Origin: Tillandsia leiboldiana
Lineage: Eukaryota; Streptophyta; Magnoliopsida; Poales; Bromeliaceae
Assembly: GCA_029204045.2 (NCBI GenBank)
Contig: CM055062.1
Location: 3,888,386 to 3,952,385 of the forward strand
Reading direction: 5' to 3'
Length of the DNA: 64,000 bases
Positions 33,879 to 46,347 of the stretch are shown here, in pieces (position 1 is the first letter of the stretch; the number at the start of each line of letters is the position of its first letter). The position numbers and the translations under genes were made by a program. The notes below the pieces were generated by a model. That model was given only the letters and a program-made list of their open reading frames with translations. It did no database searches and was not told the origin of the DNA.

Positions 33879-36800
33879 TGTTACGCCCCGAGTTTTGGAA
33901 AGCAGGCTTAAATTTTTTTTTTTTTTTTTTGAAATCAGAGTTTAAATCATTTCAGGCGTGAACAGATCGCCACATGTATAGTAAATTCCCTGACCAATTA
34001 GACAGAGCATTTCCTATACATGCACGGCTAACCACTTACAGTCAATACCATAGTAGTCTAAACTACGCATGCAAAATTAGTCAATTTATAATAATTTAAA
34101 ATGTAATGCAGAAAATGAAATATACTGATGACATAAGGGTCGGTACTATCGCAACAGCCTCACCAACGTGTCCCGACATCCCAACACCCGAACGACCTGA
34201 AAAACAGTCACCCAGGGGGTGTGAGATACATCGACAGTGTATCCCAGTGGGCACGACGAGCCGAGAAATAGCTAATCGTACCTACTGGATACAATAATCT
34301 GCGGATAGTAAATAGATCCATAGGTAAAGCTGAATAATCAATAAAATGTCTACGGATAATCAAGATATAACTGAGCAGATACGGGTACAGAAACAAACAG
34401 TAAAACATGCTAGAATATGGAAATATAAGCTATGCATCAATAATGAAAGCAAGTACCCAACCGATGCCGCTATTGGTCACGGGGACCTCAGGCGAAGATA
34501 TCAAAGCTGAAACAACCACAATCATACTGGATTCCACCTAGCCGAGCTGAACAGCAACCCCGTACCATCGATATAGCCGAGAGGGTCCTCGTACCTAAAG
34601 GTACAGCCGAGAGTTTCCTCATATCGGTACAGCCAAGGGGCTCCCCGTACCCAGTAATACAGCAAGAGGGGATAGCTCACGGGTCAACCAGACCCTTTAC
34701 CGGTAAAGAACACAGTGTGGGTGATCAATCCCACAGCGTACGCGAGTGAACAACAGGTGCACAACCATCATAATGCGAATGCTCAATATCACGGTCCACA
34801 GACCAGGTAATCGGCAACATGCCGGAAATCCCCACAGGGATGCAGATGTCTATATATCAATCATATATCATGCAGTCTGGAATACAAGAAATATGTATCT
34901 CTGAATAAAAGCAAGTATAACGACCAAGAAGGCATGATAAGTCCAAGCATATGCTACTGTACTGATATCTGACTAGAAGCAAGTCTAGGTAGTGATCGAG
35001 CAAACATGATATATATGTCCAAATATGAGCTAATGAACTGTCATCTAACTAATGACCAATCAAGCAGGTGTATGTCCAGGTATAAGCAAGGGATACTAAA
35101 TCAACAGAATAAAGCTCATAACCATAATCTGGGCTAAATAGAAGAACAGGTGTCCGACTGGACTAAAGCAACCAGAGGGCCGAAAAGATAAAGCCCGGAC
35201 CGAAGATAACCCACCTGTGTGTAGGCGGTCCAACGACTCCAACAGAAGGCTCGTGGGCCGAAGTCAGACTGCAAGGACCTGAATCATAAAATACTGATCA
35301 GGGACGGACTCACACATTCCCAAAACCGCAGACTCACTAATTAAGCCACTTTGCTAAAATCGATGCTCGATCGGAGCCATAATTACTTCAACACTTCCGG
35401 AAATGCCAATTTGGCACCGGAAGCCACCGACTTGAAACGAGAGCCACTGGACCAGCCAGGGCAGCGTCGGAAATAACCAGAGACAGGTAACAAGGTCCAT
35501 TTATCATTCTATTACATCAAAGTACGCGAAACTCGCGCCGAAAGCCGTTAAACCGACGATTTCGCTGATTTACGGTTTGTTATCCGATTCCCGCTCAACA
35601 AAAACCAACGGACCTCTAACAAAAAGCTTAGAGGTCAACTACATACTGCCCAAGGTAGTCCACAAGGTCACATTTGCAACTTGGTCCCCAGTATTCTTTA
35701 AAATTGCATAAATACACCCAATTTAGCACTGTTTTGACTCGATCTCTCAATCCGGGACGTTTTTTACTAAGCCGTAAATTACAGTAGATAGATCTCGATG
35801 CAAGCTAACCCGTGCTCACTGATTTGAGTGGACACGTAGCCCGAAAACACAATCAGGTCCAAGATTTCATAGTTCACATTAGGCTTAGTATTGTAAATCA
35901 CCTAATCGCTTTGCTAAAACCCTAAACAGCAAGAGCATCATGACAACCATGAACTAAAGAGTCGAGGGCTCACCTCAGGTGCGACGCAGGTCGGCCGGAA
36001 AGATCGCCGGAGCAAGGTGGTGTGATCTCCAATAAAGCAAGATCTCGGTTTGGCCGAGATCAGGTTAACTCGGGTGCTAGCCTTGAACAGAGGCGAGCAG
36101 CAGCAAGAGGACACTCTTATAGGTGGCTCGGTCGCAGTCAAACCCAACGCCGGCGGCCGGAGGCGGCGGCTGGCCGGAGATGCACCCACAACACTATAAT
36201 GGACAAGGTTGGGACAACTTAGCATACAGAGGCTTTTGGACCAAATCACTGGGATGCGGGGACTCTAAAATGTCAGTACAGCTTACCTGGTGGGTCGGCC
36301 GGCGACCAAAGGCGACGGCGACGGCCGGAGACCGAGCTCGGCAACACCCTGGTGCAACTACAGAGGTAAGCATACTTCACGTAAAACCCTTCATGCAATT
36401 GCATGAGAAACTTCTAGACAACACTACAACCTCACCTGAGCCACCAGAAGGCGACGGGGAGCAGCGGCGATGGCCGGAGCACAAGCTCGGGCAACCTTGA
36501 AGTGCTCTAATGGCGGATCACAAACCAATGCACCAAAAGTTCTCTAACTTGGACCAAAATACTCCTCTTGATGCCACGATGCTTGCTGACGTGGTGGCCG
36601 GCGACGTGACTGAGCGGCGGCGCCGGACGGCGAAGGGCGGTGGAGTTGCAATTTAGCCCGAACCTAGGGCAAGCTCGTATGGCCCAGATCCTTCACTGAT
36701 GACCACCAAACTTGGAGAGTCTCTTGAAGTCGACGAGAGGAAGAGATGCAACGTCTCAGATCCCTCATCCAACGGCCGGATTGATCCCGCGCCCGAAACC

Positions 36801-37897
36801 GACCAAAACTAGGTTTCCGGTCACCCACGTCTCCGCCGGTTAACCGGATCACGGCTGGCCTCGGGGCTACACAGGGATGATCCTCACAATGTCAGAAGAA
36901 GAATAAGAGGGTTCTTGGGCCAATAAAACTAAGAAAAGAGGAAGACCTACCTCGCCGAAAAAATCCCAAGGAAGAAGATGACCCCGCGGCGGCGCCCGTC
37001 GAAGCTGGGTCTCGGCTCGGGTTTCAAACGCACGGAAACACCCTCAGAAGAGGTTTGGTGCAATCCATTCTCCTCTGGTTGCTTCCTCACCAACAGAACC
37101 CGAGATCAAGTGTTCCTTACTTGTTCTTCTTCTTCTTCTCCGGCGTGGGACGGCGGCGGCCGGCGGCGCAATGCCAGGAAGGGACGCAGAGGGAGAGGAG
37201 AAGTCTCTGGTGGAGGCGACAGGGGCTGGGGTTCTCTACACTCTAGGGTTTCTTAGTGTACCCTAATGTAACTTATATACTTAGTGTAACAAGATGCTAA
37301 CCGCCCCCTCCACACTTACTATTTTGAACCAAGTCCTTCACAGAATCTCCGTTTCGCAATAAACTCCCTCTCCAAGAATTTGCACGCTTTTTGGAGCATA
37401 AAATATAGGGGTTCGTGTGCAAACTACGGTATTTTTTGCTATTTTTCACGTTTTCCGAGGCATTCTAGTCGTCAAAATGAAAAACGAACTTCGCCACGAT
37501 GTCCGGCTCGACGAAACCTACCAGGTAGCGATTTTTGTTCGTCGACTAAAAATCCAGATAAATCGCAGATCCATGAAATACTGTGATATCTACAGTTCAG
37601 CACGCTTATCGAGGCTCTAGGGTCGTCAAACTGAAATTTCGTCAGCGCCATTGAACTCAGATCGATGAAGTCGATCAAAACGGCTATCTGGATCGCTATG
37701 ATCGGAGTCCAGATAGTGAATTGGCTAACGTTGGCACCAAGGGGATTTAGAAATAGGGGTTACTATTCATCCACTGTTCACTTAAGTCATCCACTGTACA
37801 ACTGTATAAGTTAATACAGTCGTCGAAAAACCACTGAAATGAACTTGAACTCGATCTTATTATTTAATTCACTTTTTAAATTATCTCGATTATTACA
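33879..37897 (-). mobile_element. Solo LTR 'E' of a Ty3/gypsy element
   Basis: The element is 4,019 bp, starts TGTTACGCCCCGAG, ends TTATTACA, and is flanked by a perfect target duplication TTGGT (33874-33878, 37898-37902). Its left third resembles the LTRs of element D, including GCACGACGAGCCGAG and the CGTACCTACTGG block. The shared hairpin is at 34217-34252. GC-rich GGCCGG-laden stretches around 36000-37200 give several spurious open frames. No internal region is present. Confidence 0.9.
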
Positions 37898-37902
37898 TTG
37901 GT

Positions 37903-38419
37903 GTATATAATTTATTAGTTGATTGGGTACCGGCAATATTTTTTTCTCCTTTTTTTGAAGAGGAGAGTTGTAGGACATGTAGCTCTCCCAATCCAACTTT
38001 TCTTTCGTATATCTGAGAGTTATCAATCGTTAAAGGATTTGATAATAGATACTCGATATCTGAATTTAAAATCTAGTTGCTTCATATTTTTAGCTGAGTT
38101 TATTTTAAAAATAAACGAAATATATAACATGCTATTTTTTTCTCAAATAAAAAAAAAATAATAATAATAAATTAGTATAGTGTAATGTATTTAAAAAGAT
38201 ATTAAGTCCTAATTTTCTAATGCAGTGGTTAAAGCACAACTTCTATTTTTTTTTGAAAGATTCAAAAATTATATTTAATGCTATAAAATTATAATGATAA
38301 CTGTCACGGGATAAATATAAAGTTTTGCCTAATATTTTATAGCGGTGCCGAAAGTATTTATTTTTATATTTTGGAAAAAATTAAAAATTTAAAAGCCCTT
38401 TCCATTTTTCCCTTTCAAG
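37903..38419. other. AT-rich spacer between solo LTRs E and F
   Basis: This is short unique AT-rich sequence with no gene. It is the original host DNA left between two independent insertions. Confidence 0.6.
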
Positions 38420-38424
38420 CACTG

Positions 38425-41400
38425 TGTAATAACCGTAATTTTTAAAATTTAAAATTTAAGTTTAAATAATTTTTTGAAATATTTAAATAGCAAAAATAGA
38501 TAATTAATAGTCAATAGTGGCCCAAAAATATCGACTTTTGATCGGGGCCTAATCTTGAAAATTCGAGATCGCCATTGCGATCGTCTCGTCGAAACATAAA
38601 AATTTCATATTCAGTTGTCGACGATCTGACGATCAGATCTTTCAGAAATCAGCGAAGAAGAAGCGGGTCCCACAACTTAAGTTGTGAATAGTAACCCCTT
38701 ATTTTAATTCCCTCTTGATCGCTAACGGCCGTTTCGCCGTCTGGAAACCCAATATAGGGGTATGAGTAATGGATCCTAACTAATTTCGACGTTCTGAGCG
38801 CAATGGCACTGACGGGTTTCGCGTTTGGCGACCCGGGTGCATCGGAGTGCGTGCAATATACCGCAAATCGTCGAATTAAATGGCCCGAGATTTTATCCGA
38901 GCATCAAACGAACCAAACAAATATGCTACCTGACAGGTCTCGACGAGCCGGACGTCGTGGCGAAGTCCGTTTCGCAAAACGTCGAGCGAATTTTCTCGAA
39001 ATGAGTGAAAAGTGGCCAAAATGCAATATTTCCTATACAAACTTAATATTTTATGTACCTTAGTGCATGGGACTTAATCTATAGGGTCCTAAGTGTAATT
39101 GTAACCTATAGCAAGAGGCTCGGATGCTAGGGATTTAGTGTGAACCTGGTTTGAGGAAATATTGCAAAGGAATCTTTGCATTTAGTGTAAATGGCCTTTG
39201 GTCTCCTTACGTGGTGATCGAGGGGTTAGAAGGGGATCCAAAGCATCACCTAAATTTTCTGCACCTCCCAGACTTAGCCCGAAATGCTGGACAACCTATT
39301 TACACCATGCCATTGAGAGAGTACTCGGGAGAGAGAGAAAGAAGAGAAGGTTGGGCCAAGTTCTTCCAAGGTTGAAGTAGGATTACTCTGGGGATTTCTA
39401 AGCATCCTCACCAGCCTCTGCTTCTTCTCCATCAAGCCCTAGAGCAAGGGTGGCCAAAGATGGAACCCATAGTTTGAGTGTGAAACCGAGAAAGAAAGAG
39501 AGAAAGAAAAGGTTGGAACCAACCCTTACCAAAAATTGTTTTGGAGCTTTGGAAGAGTTCCTCTCTAGCAGAGGACCCTGCTGGAGCTTGCCGTGGCCGT
39601 GCGTGCAAGAGGAACAAAATCCGGCTTCATCCCATCTTCTTCCAACTCGGCCAAGGTAAGTTCTCTCCAACCTCGGTTTGTTTGAACCCAAGACTTGTAG
39701 CAGTAGCTTAGTGGGGACCTATAGATGCTCTGTACCAAGCCCGAGCTCCCCATGCAAAGCGCATGGCCGGCGGGGGCCAACTATGGCCGAAAACATAATA
39801 AAACTCCACCTTGACATAACTCGGCATATAACGAACCAACTTAGCTAAATATTGGTGTGCCAGAACTGAAGGATAGGTAGATTAAATCTGCAAAGTTTTG
39901 TTGAAGTTAGTGGAGTATTTTGGAAGAAAATCAAAGCCCTAGTTTTTGTGGAAATTGCACCATGGCCGAGCTACTTGCTCCGGCGCCGGCGAGCCTCCCC
40001 GCCTCCGGCCAAGTGGTCGGGAAGCTTCCTGGGATCAAGTAGATCCCAGCCAAGCCCTTGCATGAAGCCCATGCAGCCTCGGGTGAAATCCACCATTAGA
40101 GGGTGGAGAAGCTCAAACCGAGCTCCTCGCCGCCGCGTCGCCACCGTGTCTGGGTGCAGGGCATGGGCTCAGAAAGACTCACTTAAGTATTTAGCACCTG
40201 TTGGTGCTTGTGGTTAAGTCCCAGATCCCATGGAATGAGCATCACAAATTTCGATGCATGGGTCACCATCTTCCTCCTCGGGCCCGAGCCAATTTGGAGG
40301 TTGAGCTTGCTCCAAGATGATGAGAACAGCACCTGGAACCCAGGGGAATATTTCGATCCAAGTGTGAGAGGCCCAGGTCCTGAGAATGCTGAGATCCAAC
40401 TTTGTGTTGGTGTTGAAGAGTGTGTGTAAAGTGTGCACATAAGGTGTTTGAGGAAATGCCTCAATGAGAATTTATTTGGAATTAGGCTTCACGTTGAATA
40501 CGAAAGTTACTCAGAATTGTCCCCTGAGCTTGATGCTCACTTCAGATCAACTTGGATCTGTGTGGACAAGTGTATGGTGCGTTGTGAATGTGTGTGAGAG
40601 CAAGAATATGGTTCTGGTTGAACCAGCAGGAATGGGCTGCCAAGATGGTGAGCCCCAGTGTCCTTGTGATGTTTGAAGACCTATTTATATACAAAGTTTT
40701 GCTATATGATGCCTAGATGTAAAGTTAGGTCCTAATCAAGCCTAAATGTAATAATTTCTTAAAAACTGTACTAGGGGCTGTGTGAAAAGTTGTAACAGTG
40801 TACTCCTAGCTATTTTGGGGTCACTGAACGCGATGCTCGCATTTATTTTTTGTTTTGACGAGCCGAAGAAGCGAAAATGCATTTCGGCTAAGTTAGAGGA
40901 GTAAATTATGGCCCGAAGTTTTCCTCGGGCATCGTGCTGCCACAAATGGGTGAGCACGGCGTTCAGCAAGTCAAATGTCACCTGCTGGAGGTGACGGCTC
41001 GTAAAAATGATTTACCGTTTGAGATAACGAGCCAAAACAGTGGTTATTTAGTGTATAAAGCCCAGTCTGAATAAACCCAGGGGCCCTGCTGCAATTGTTA
41101 CACCCTGGAAAGGTTAGATAAATATTCTAAAGTAGTGTTGGCCTATTAGTGGAGTTCCCTGGGGGTTTATGAAAAGCTAAATTGCTTTATGTAGCACAAA
41201 TCGACGAACTGGTCGGTTCGCGCTAGTTGCGCCTTGAGCATTGATAGACCCTGAGTTGTCATCTGGTATTATTGTAGGGCCCAGTCGTCAGGAGCCAGCC
41301 GTGATCCGTCTTGTGGTTATCGCGACCGTCTACCTTCTGGTGGAGTCGTTGTTCCTCCTATATACAGGTGGGTTATCTTCGATCCGCGTTTTATCAGGTC

Positions 41401-43046
41401 GGCCCTATTGGGTGCCGTGGTAGGTTGGACCCCTGTTCTTGGTGTAGCCCTGAACCTATGCTTTAGCCTTACTATATGCTTTCATTCCAGCATTCAGTTA
41501 TTTCAGCTATATTGCCTGATTATACATATGAGACTTTCGTTATACTCTATTCTTCACTGCATGTTTAGAATAGGAGTTCTAGTCTCAGTACTTGGCATGA
41601 ATTGCATCAGTATCGATATCCTAGTGGGGATTTCCTCGGCTTCTCGCCGTCTGTTCGGTCTACCGACCGTGGACTGAGATTTAGCAGTATGATTGCTATT
41701 GAGTTTATACCTGTTCTTATTACTTGCTTATCTACCAGCAGTTGCTTGATTACCCTACTGAGACATATCATGCTTATATTCCAGCAGTTGCTTGTTTACC
41801 ATATTGAGATATATCATGCTTATATTCCAGCAGTTGCTTGTCATATCGTGCTTACATTCCAGCAGTTACTTGTGTATCATGTGGAGTTATATTATGATGA
41901 TTCCTTCAGCAGTTGTTATGCATTTCCTGGACACATGCCATGCTTGATTGGACACTAGCATAGTCTATACCTGTCTCTATTCTTCACTGCATGATTAGAA
42001 TAGGAGATACTACTTCAGTATGTGGCATGTTATACTAGTATCCCAGTGGGGATTTTCCTCGGCTTCTTGCCGTCTTTGTGGTCAGTGTACCATGGTTTGA
42101 GCATCAGCACAGTGTACCATGGTTTGAGCATCAGCATTATGATCGCCGTCGAGCCAAGCTTTCAGTCACGCACACCGGCGGTTTGGCCACCGTCACGGTG
42201 TTCTTTACCGGTAGAGAGGTCTGATTGACCCGTGAGCCTAGTGGGGTTATGATAGCTTGATTGGGTGTCCAAAAGTGGTTGTTGCCTGAGGCCCCAGTGA
42301 CCAAAAGTGGTTGTTGCCTGAGGTCATATGCTCCATGGCAAATTTAGCCTGAGGCCCTTGTGGCCAAAAGTGGCAGGGATTGGGTATATTTGTGATGATT
42401 ACTTTTGATGCATTATCCTTGTTTATCATTTACTGCTTGCCAGATTATCAGTGATAGCATGATTGTTTCCTGCTTATCAGTACAATATATTCATTCCTGC
42501 TTGTCAGTTATAGCTTGATCATTCATTCCTACTTGTAGTCTTATCAGTGATAGCATGATCAGCTCTATATATGATTACACTGCTCAGTTGATTAATCCAT
42601 GATTGATGATACTCTGCTGAGATTATATACCTGTTTTCTATCTTTCAGCTTATCCTACTCTTGCTATCCGCTTATTATTGTACCCAGTAGGTACGGCTTG
42701 CTATTTCCCGGCCCGTCGTGCCCACTGGGATACACTCCGGTGTGTCTCACACCCTCGGGTGACTGTTTTTCAGGTCGAGCGGGTGCTGGGATGTCGGGAC
42801 GAGTTGGTGAGGTTCCGAGTTAGCAATCGACCCTGGACAGCCGTTTATGGTTTAACAAGTTGTCAAAATTGTAAATAATTGTTTAAATGTTGTAACATCT
42901 TTTAGTAGTACGTAGTTTAGACTACTCTGATGTTGTTGTGAAATCTAGCCGTGCATATATAGAAAAGACTCAATTCCATAGGGGATTGTGACTCTTCTAT
43001 ATATGTGGCGGTCTGTCATTGCCCTGGCTTGGTTTTGAAACTCTGA

Positions 43047-43090
<44 letters not shown>

Positions 43091-43120
43091 AGACCCACTT
43101 TTGAATCTCGGGGCGTGACA
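38425..43120 (+). mobile_element. Solo LTR 'F' of a Ty3/gypsy element
   Basis: The element is 4,696 bp in plus orientation, starts TGTAATAACCG, ends CTCGGGGCGTGACA, and is flanked by a perfect target duplication CACTG (38420-38424, 43121-43125). The right third is the reverse complement of the D/E type, with the shared hairpin at 42721-42754 and a long A tract (43050-43088) where D and E have T tracts. It is some 650-700 bp longer than E and D, so it may hold an unrecognised insertion or belong to a different subfamily. Internal short tandem repeats lie at 41735-41915, 42085-42135 and 42268-42325. Open frames inside are not supported as genes. Confidence 0.88.
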
Positions 43121-43133
43121 CACTGTAAGATTG

Positions 43134-43641
43134 TGTTAGGATTTAATTAGATTTGTAATTAAATTTTAGTTGGATTAAGATTAATATTTAAATTTGTTAG
43201 AGATAAATTTGCTAAAATTTAAATATTAATTAGAACATAAGTTTATTTAGACTAAAATTTTGATAGCTTTTGATGTAAGTTATAAACATGGCGTAATTAT
43301 TATTATTAATTTTGGTGGTGGTAACACCACTAAAAGTGGTGGAGGCTAAAATTTAGCGACACTCTTATGACATGGCCAAGGTGTCCATGACTTTAGATGC
43401 ACCCATATGACATGATCAAGATGTTCATGAATTTGGATACACGCACAGATGCGTTCAAAAAAATAAGTCTTCTAGATTTATAGAAGAGGAATTGATGTAA
43501 TTCTTCTCTTGGTTAATGAATCTTATTTCACTGACATATTTTCTGTTTGGATTTTTCTTCTCTATGTGATTGTATTGGTTATAGTTTTGTTGAAGAAATA
43601 AATTTTTGATAAAAAAATTTAATTTTGCGTTAATCCCAACA
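43134..43641. mobile_element. Possible LTR remnant (TGTTAGGATT ... AATCCCAACA)
   Basis: The ends TGTTAGGATT and AATCCCAACA form a short inverted repeat, as in LTRs, with TG..CA termini and 508 bp between. The content resembles a plant LTR leader. No target duplication, PBS or partner LTR was found. Confidence 0.35.
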
Positions 43642-45382
43642 TTAGACGATACCGACGTAAATTACGATATCGGAACGGATTGTGAATTCACAGAATCTAA
43701 TAGCGAAACGAATACGAATTTTTGATAATAAGATTGCGGCAATAGCTGCCACTAAAAAAAATACCATTTGGTGGCAATTGCTATAATAACTATAAAGGAG
43801 AAATAAAATTAAAATACTTATAAAATTTTTATTAGTTTTTTATTAACTAGCAGAAGTGCGCATATAATATACGGGTTACATTAAAAAAATTAAAAATTTT
43901 AAAAATATTATTTCTGAATTGTGATAATATACTTAGTTGCAAAGTTATACATATAGTATTTAATAATTAAAATTGTGTTGAAAAATCTATACATGTATTT
44001 TAACTACTAATATATTTTAAGAATAGATGAGTATTTTTGAAGTATATTTTGACAAGTCTAAAATTTTGTCCGCTATTTTATACATATAGTATAAGATAGT
44101 GTTTGAAAAACGAAACTAGGGGGATAACTCCTTATCCCTTAGTTATATCTAAATACTTTTTTTAGGGTGGGAACAAGTTGTTCCCACCCCAAGCGGGTTA
44201 GGAAGTAGGAACCCGCTTGGGGTGGGTGGAAGTGTTTCATTTCTTTTTTCTTTTTTTTTTTTTTAATTAAAAAATTTTAAATTATAAGATATTAAAATTT
44301 ATAAAATTTAAAATTTATTTTTCTAATTTTATAAATTTTAAAATTTTTAACTTATTTTTTAATAAATCTAAAAATATAATTTTTTTTATATTTTTTTAAA
44401 AATTAATTCATTTTTAAATTTTTAACTTTATGCAAATTTGTTTATAAATTTTTTAAAATTTATACTAATTTTAAAATTAAAAGTTTTGCTTCAACTTTTG
44501 TAATTTTTTGAGATAATTAAAATTAAAATTTTTAACATTTATAAATTTTTAAATTTTAAATTTTATGGCTTTTAAAATTTTTAACTTTAATTTTTAATAA
44601 ATTTATCAATTTATAAAAATTTAAATTTTATTATTTTTACAATTTATGCAAATTTTTAAATTTTTAATTTTAATTTTTAATAAATAATTCACCAAATTTT
44701 TAAAATTTATAAATTTATAAATTTATACCTATTTTTATATACAAAATTTTGAATTTAAAAAAAATTATAAATTTTAAAAAACCAAATTTTTTTTAATAAT
44801 TTTTTTATATATAAGTAAAATATAAATTTTAATAAATTTTTTAATAAATATTTTAAATTAAATATTTAAAATCATATCAGTAAAATTTTTATCTTAAATT
44901 AAAATTTTAATCCTCTCTATTCTTCTTATTCATCTTTAACTTACCAAACACAATTTTTTTTATCCCCCGTACAACTCTTATATTCAACCAAATACAAAAT
45001 TATTTTAATTCCTATTTGTACTTGAACTCAGAAATAACCGGTTTTCGTTTATACCGAACCAAACTCAGCCTAAAAGTATAAAAATTTGGATGAAAGTAGG
45101 TGCCATTAACACTACAACCTTAACGTATTTTCGTGTCCAAAGTAATGATCAGATTTAATAAAATGAGTTTATTTTTTTTTTAAAAAAAAATAATATGTTA
45201 TCCGTTTTATTTATTTTTATTTTTAAAATAAATTTAGTTAAAAATATAGAGTAAATAACCTTTGAATTCGGAATTTCGGATATCAATAAAAAAAATTATT
45301 TACTTTTATGCAGTTTTTCGAAAAAAAAAAAAAAATTAGAGAAAAAAATATTTATAAAAGTAGAAAATAATACTTTTTTTTG

Positions 45383-45429
<47 letters not shown>

Positions 45430-45640
45430 ACTATGTTAAAATTTTAATTTTGTGTTTCGATAATATTTATGTATAATTATTATTATTAATTATTTTTTTA
45501 GTGAACAAATATTTTTATCATGATCAGTTTAATGAAATGATCCAAATATGACAAGATGGTGTAATTAATTTGATACATATAGTTATCCGAAAACATTGAA
45601 CCTTTAATTTCTAATTTTAAAATTTTTAAATTATTTATAT
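43642..45640. other. Very AT-rich intergenic DNA
   Basis: Mostly A/T with no gene. It contains a pair of overlapping hairpins (44165-44225), an (AT)n array (about 45384-45427), and a right-hand block near 45040-45070 (TATACCGAACCAAACTCAGCC) that resembles a MITE end. Confidence 0.5.
44165..44225. repeat. Two overlapping, mutually exclusive hairpins
   Basis: A 12-bp perfect arm pair (44165-44176 with 44178-44189) and a 16-bp perfect arm pair (44184-44199 with 44210-44225) share the CCACCC block at 44184-44189. Only one hairpin can form at a time. Confidence 0.85.
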
Positions 45641-45649
45641 ATTTTTTTC

Positions 45650-46075
45650 CTCGGCTGCAGCGACAGCAGGTTTCTGGTTGCCAAGGCGGAGGAGGAAGTC
45701 GCGGAGCGTTGCCGCGTCGGGTTGGGAGAAGACAGCTTGCTCCGAACCTGCGGCTTCGGCGACGACTCGTGGGGACGTCCTCTGTGGATGCAGGCTCCTC
45801 TTCCTCTTCCTCTTGCTCTTCTTCTTCTTCTCTGTGAAGGTGGAGGTGGATTTTTCTTTTTTTTTTTTTTTTTTTTTTTAAGTCCACTGTGAGTATGTGT
45901 GGATGTCCCCCACCCCTATGCCTCCCCTTTGATGCCATTTTATAAGGTTCCGAGGACCCCCAGCTAGATCCGCGAGATCTACGTGCGGCGACCGCTTCGG
46001 AGCTGGCGCACATCGTGGGATTTCCGACGACGAGGATGACATGCTTGGGATTTAAGGGATCCAATCTGCTTTTCC
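45650..46075. other. GC-rich islet in AT-rich DNA
   Basis: About 400 bp of GC-rich sequence lie between (AT)n arrays. The minus strand has an open frame across it, but it runs into the AT array, contains poly-Lys and poly-Glu low-complexity tracts, and matches no family I recognise. It may be a captured or degenerate gene fragment. Confidence 0.3.
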
Positions 46076-46081
46076 TTTTCT

Positions 46082-46084
<3 letters not shown>

Positions 46085-46140
<56 letters not shown>
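46085..46140. repeat. (AT)n microsatellite
   Basis: A pure AT dinucleotide array abuts the left arm of the inverted repeat at 46141. A second AT array (46219-46271) fills the loop of that repeat. Confidence 0.95.
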
Positions 46141-46141
<1 letters not shown>

Positions 46142-46217
46142 CCTGCACAAAATAAATAAATAAATAAATAAATAAATTAGAATAAAAAAAAAGGAAAAAA
46201 GAGAGAGGAAATCATTC

Positions 46218-46275
<58 letters not shown>

Positions 46276-46341
46276 TCCTCTCTCTTTTTTTTTTTTTTTT
46301 TTATTCTAATTTATTTATTTATTTATTTATTTTGTGCAGGT
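46141..46341. repeat. Large inverted repeat upstream of CDT1
   Basis: Arms of about 70 bp (46141-46212 and 46273-46341) are near-perfect inverted copies running ACCTGCACAAAATAAAT to GAGAGAGGAAAT. The loop is mainly (AT)n. The right arm ends about 330 bp before the CDT1 start codon. Possible origin is a palindromic MITE expanded by microsatellite growth. Confidence 0.85.
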
Positions 46342-46347
46342 CAGAAA

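Noticed and set aside
33879..43120. E and F as the two LTRs of one element
   Set aside because: They lie in opposite orientation, have different target duplications (TTGGT and CACTG), different lengths, and no PBS or polypurine tract between them.
45498..46148. 216-codon minus frame
   Set aside because: It starts in an (AT)n array (Tyr-Ile repeats), passes through poly-Lys and poly-Glu tracts and ends in AT-rich DNA; no family match.
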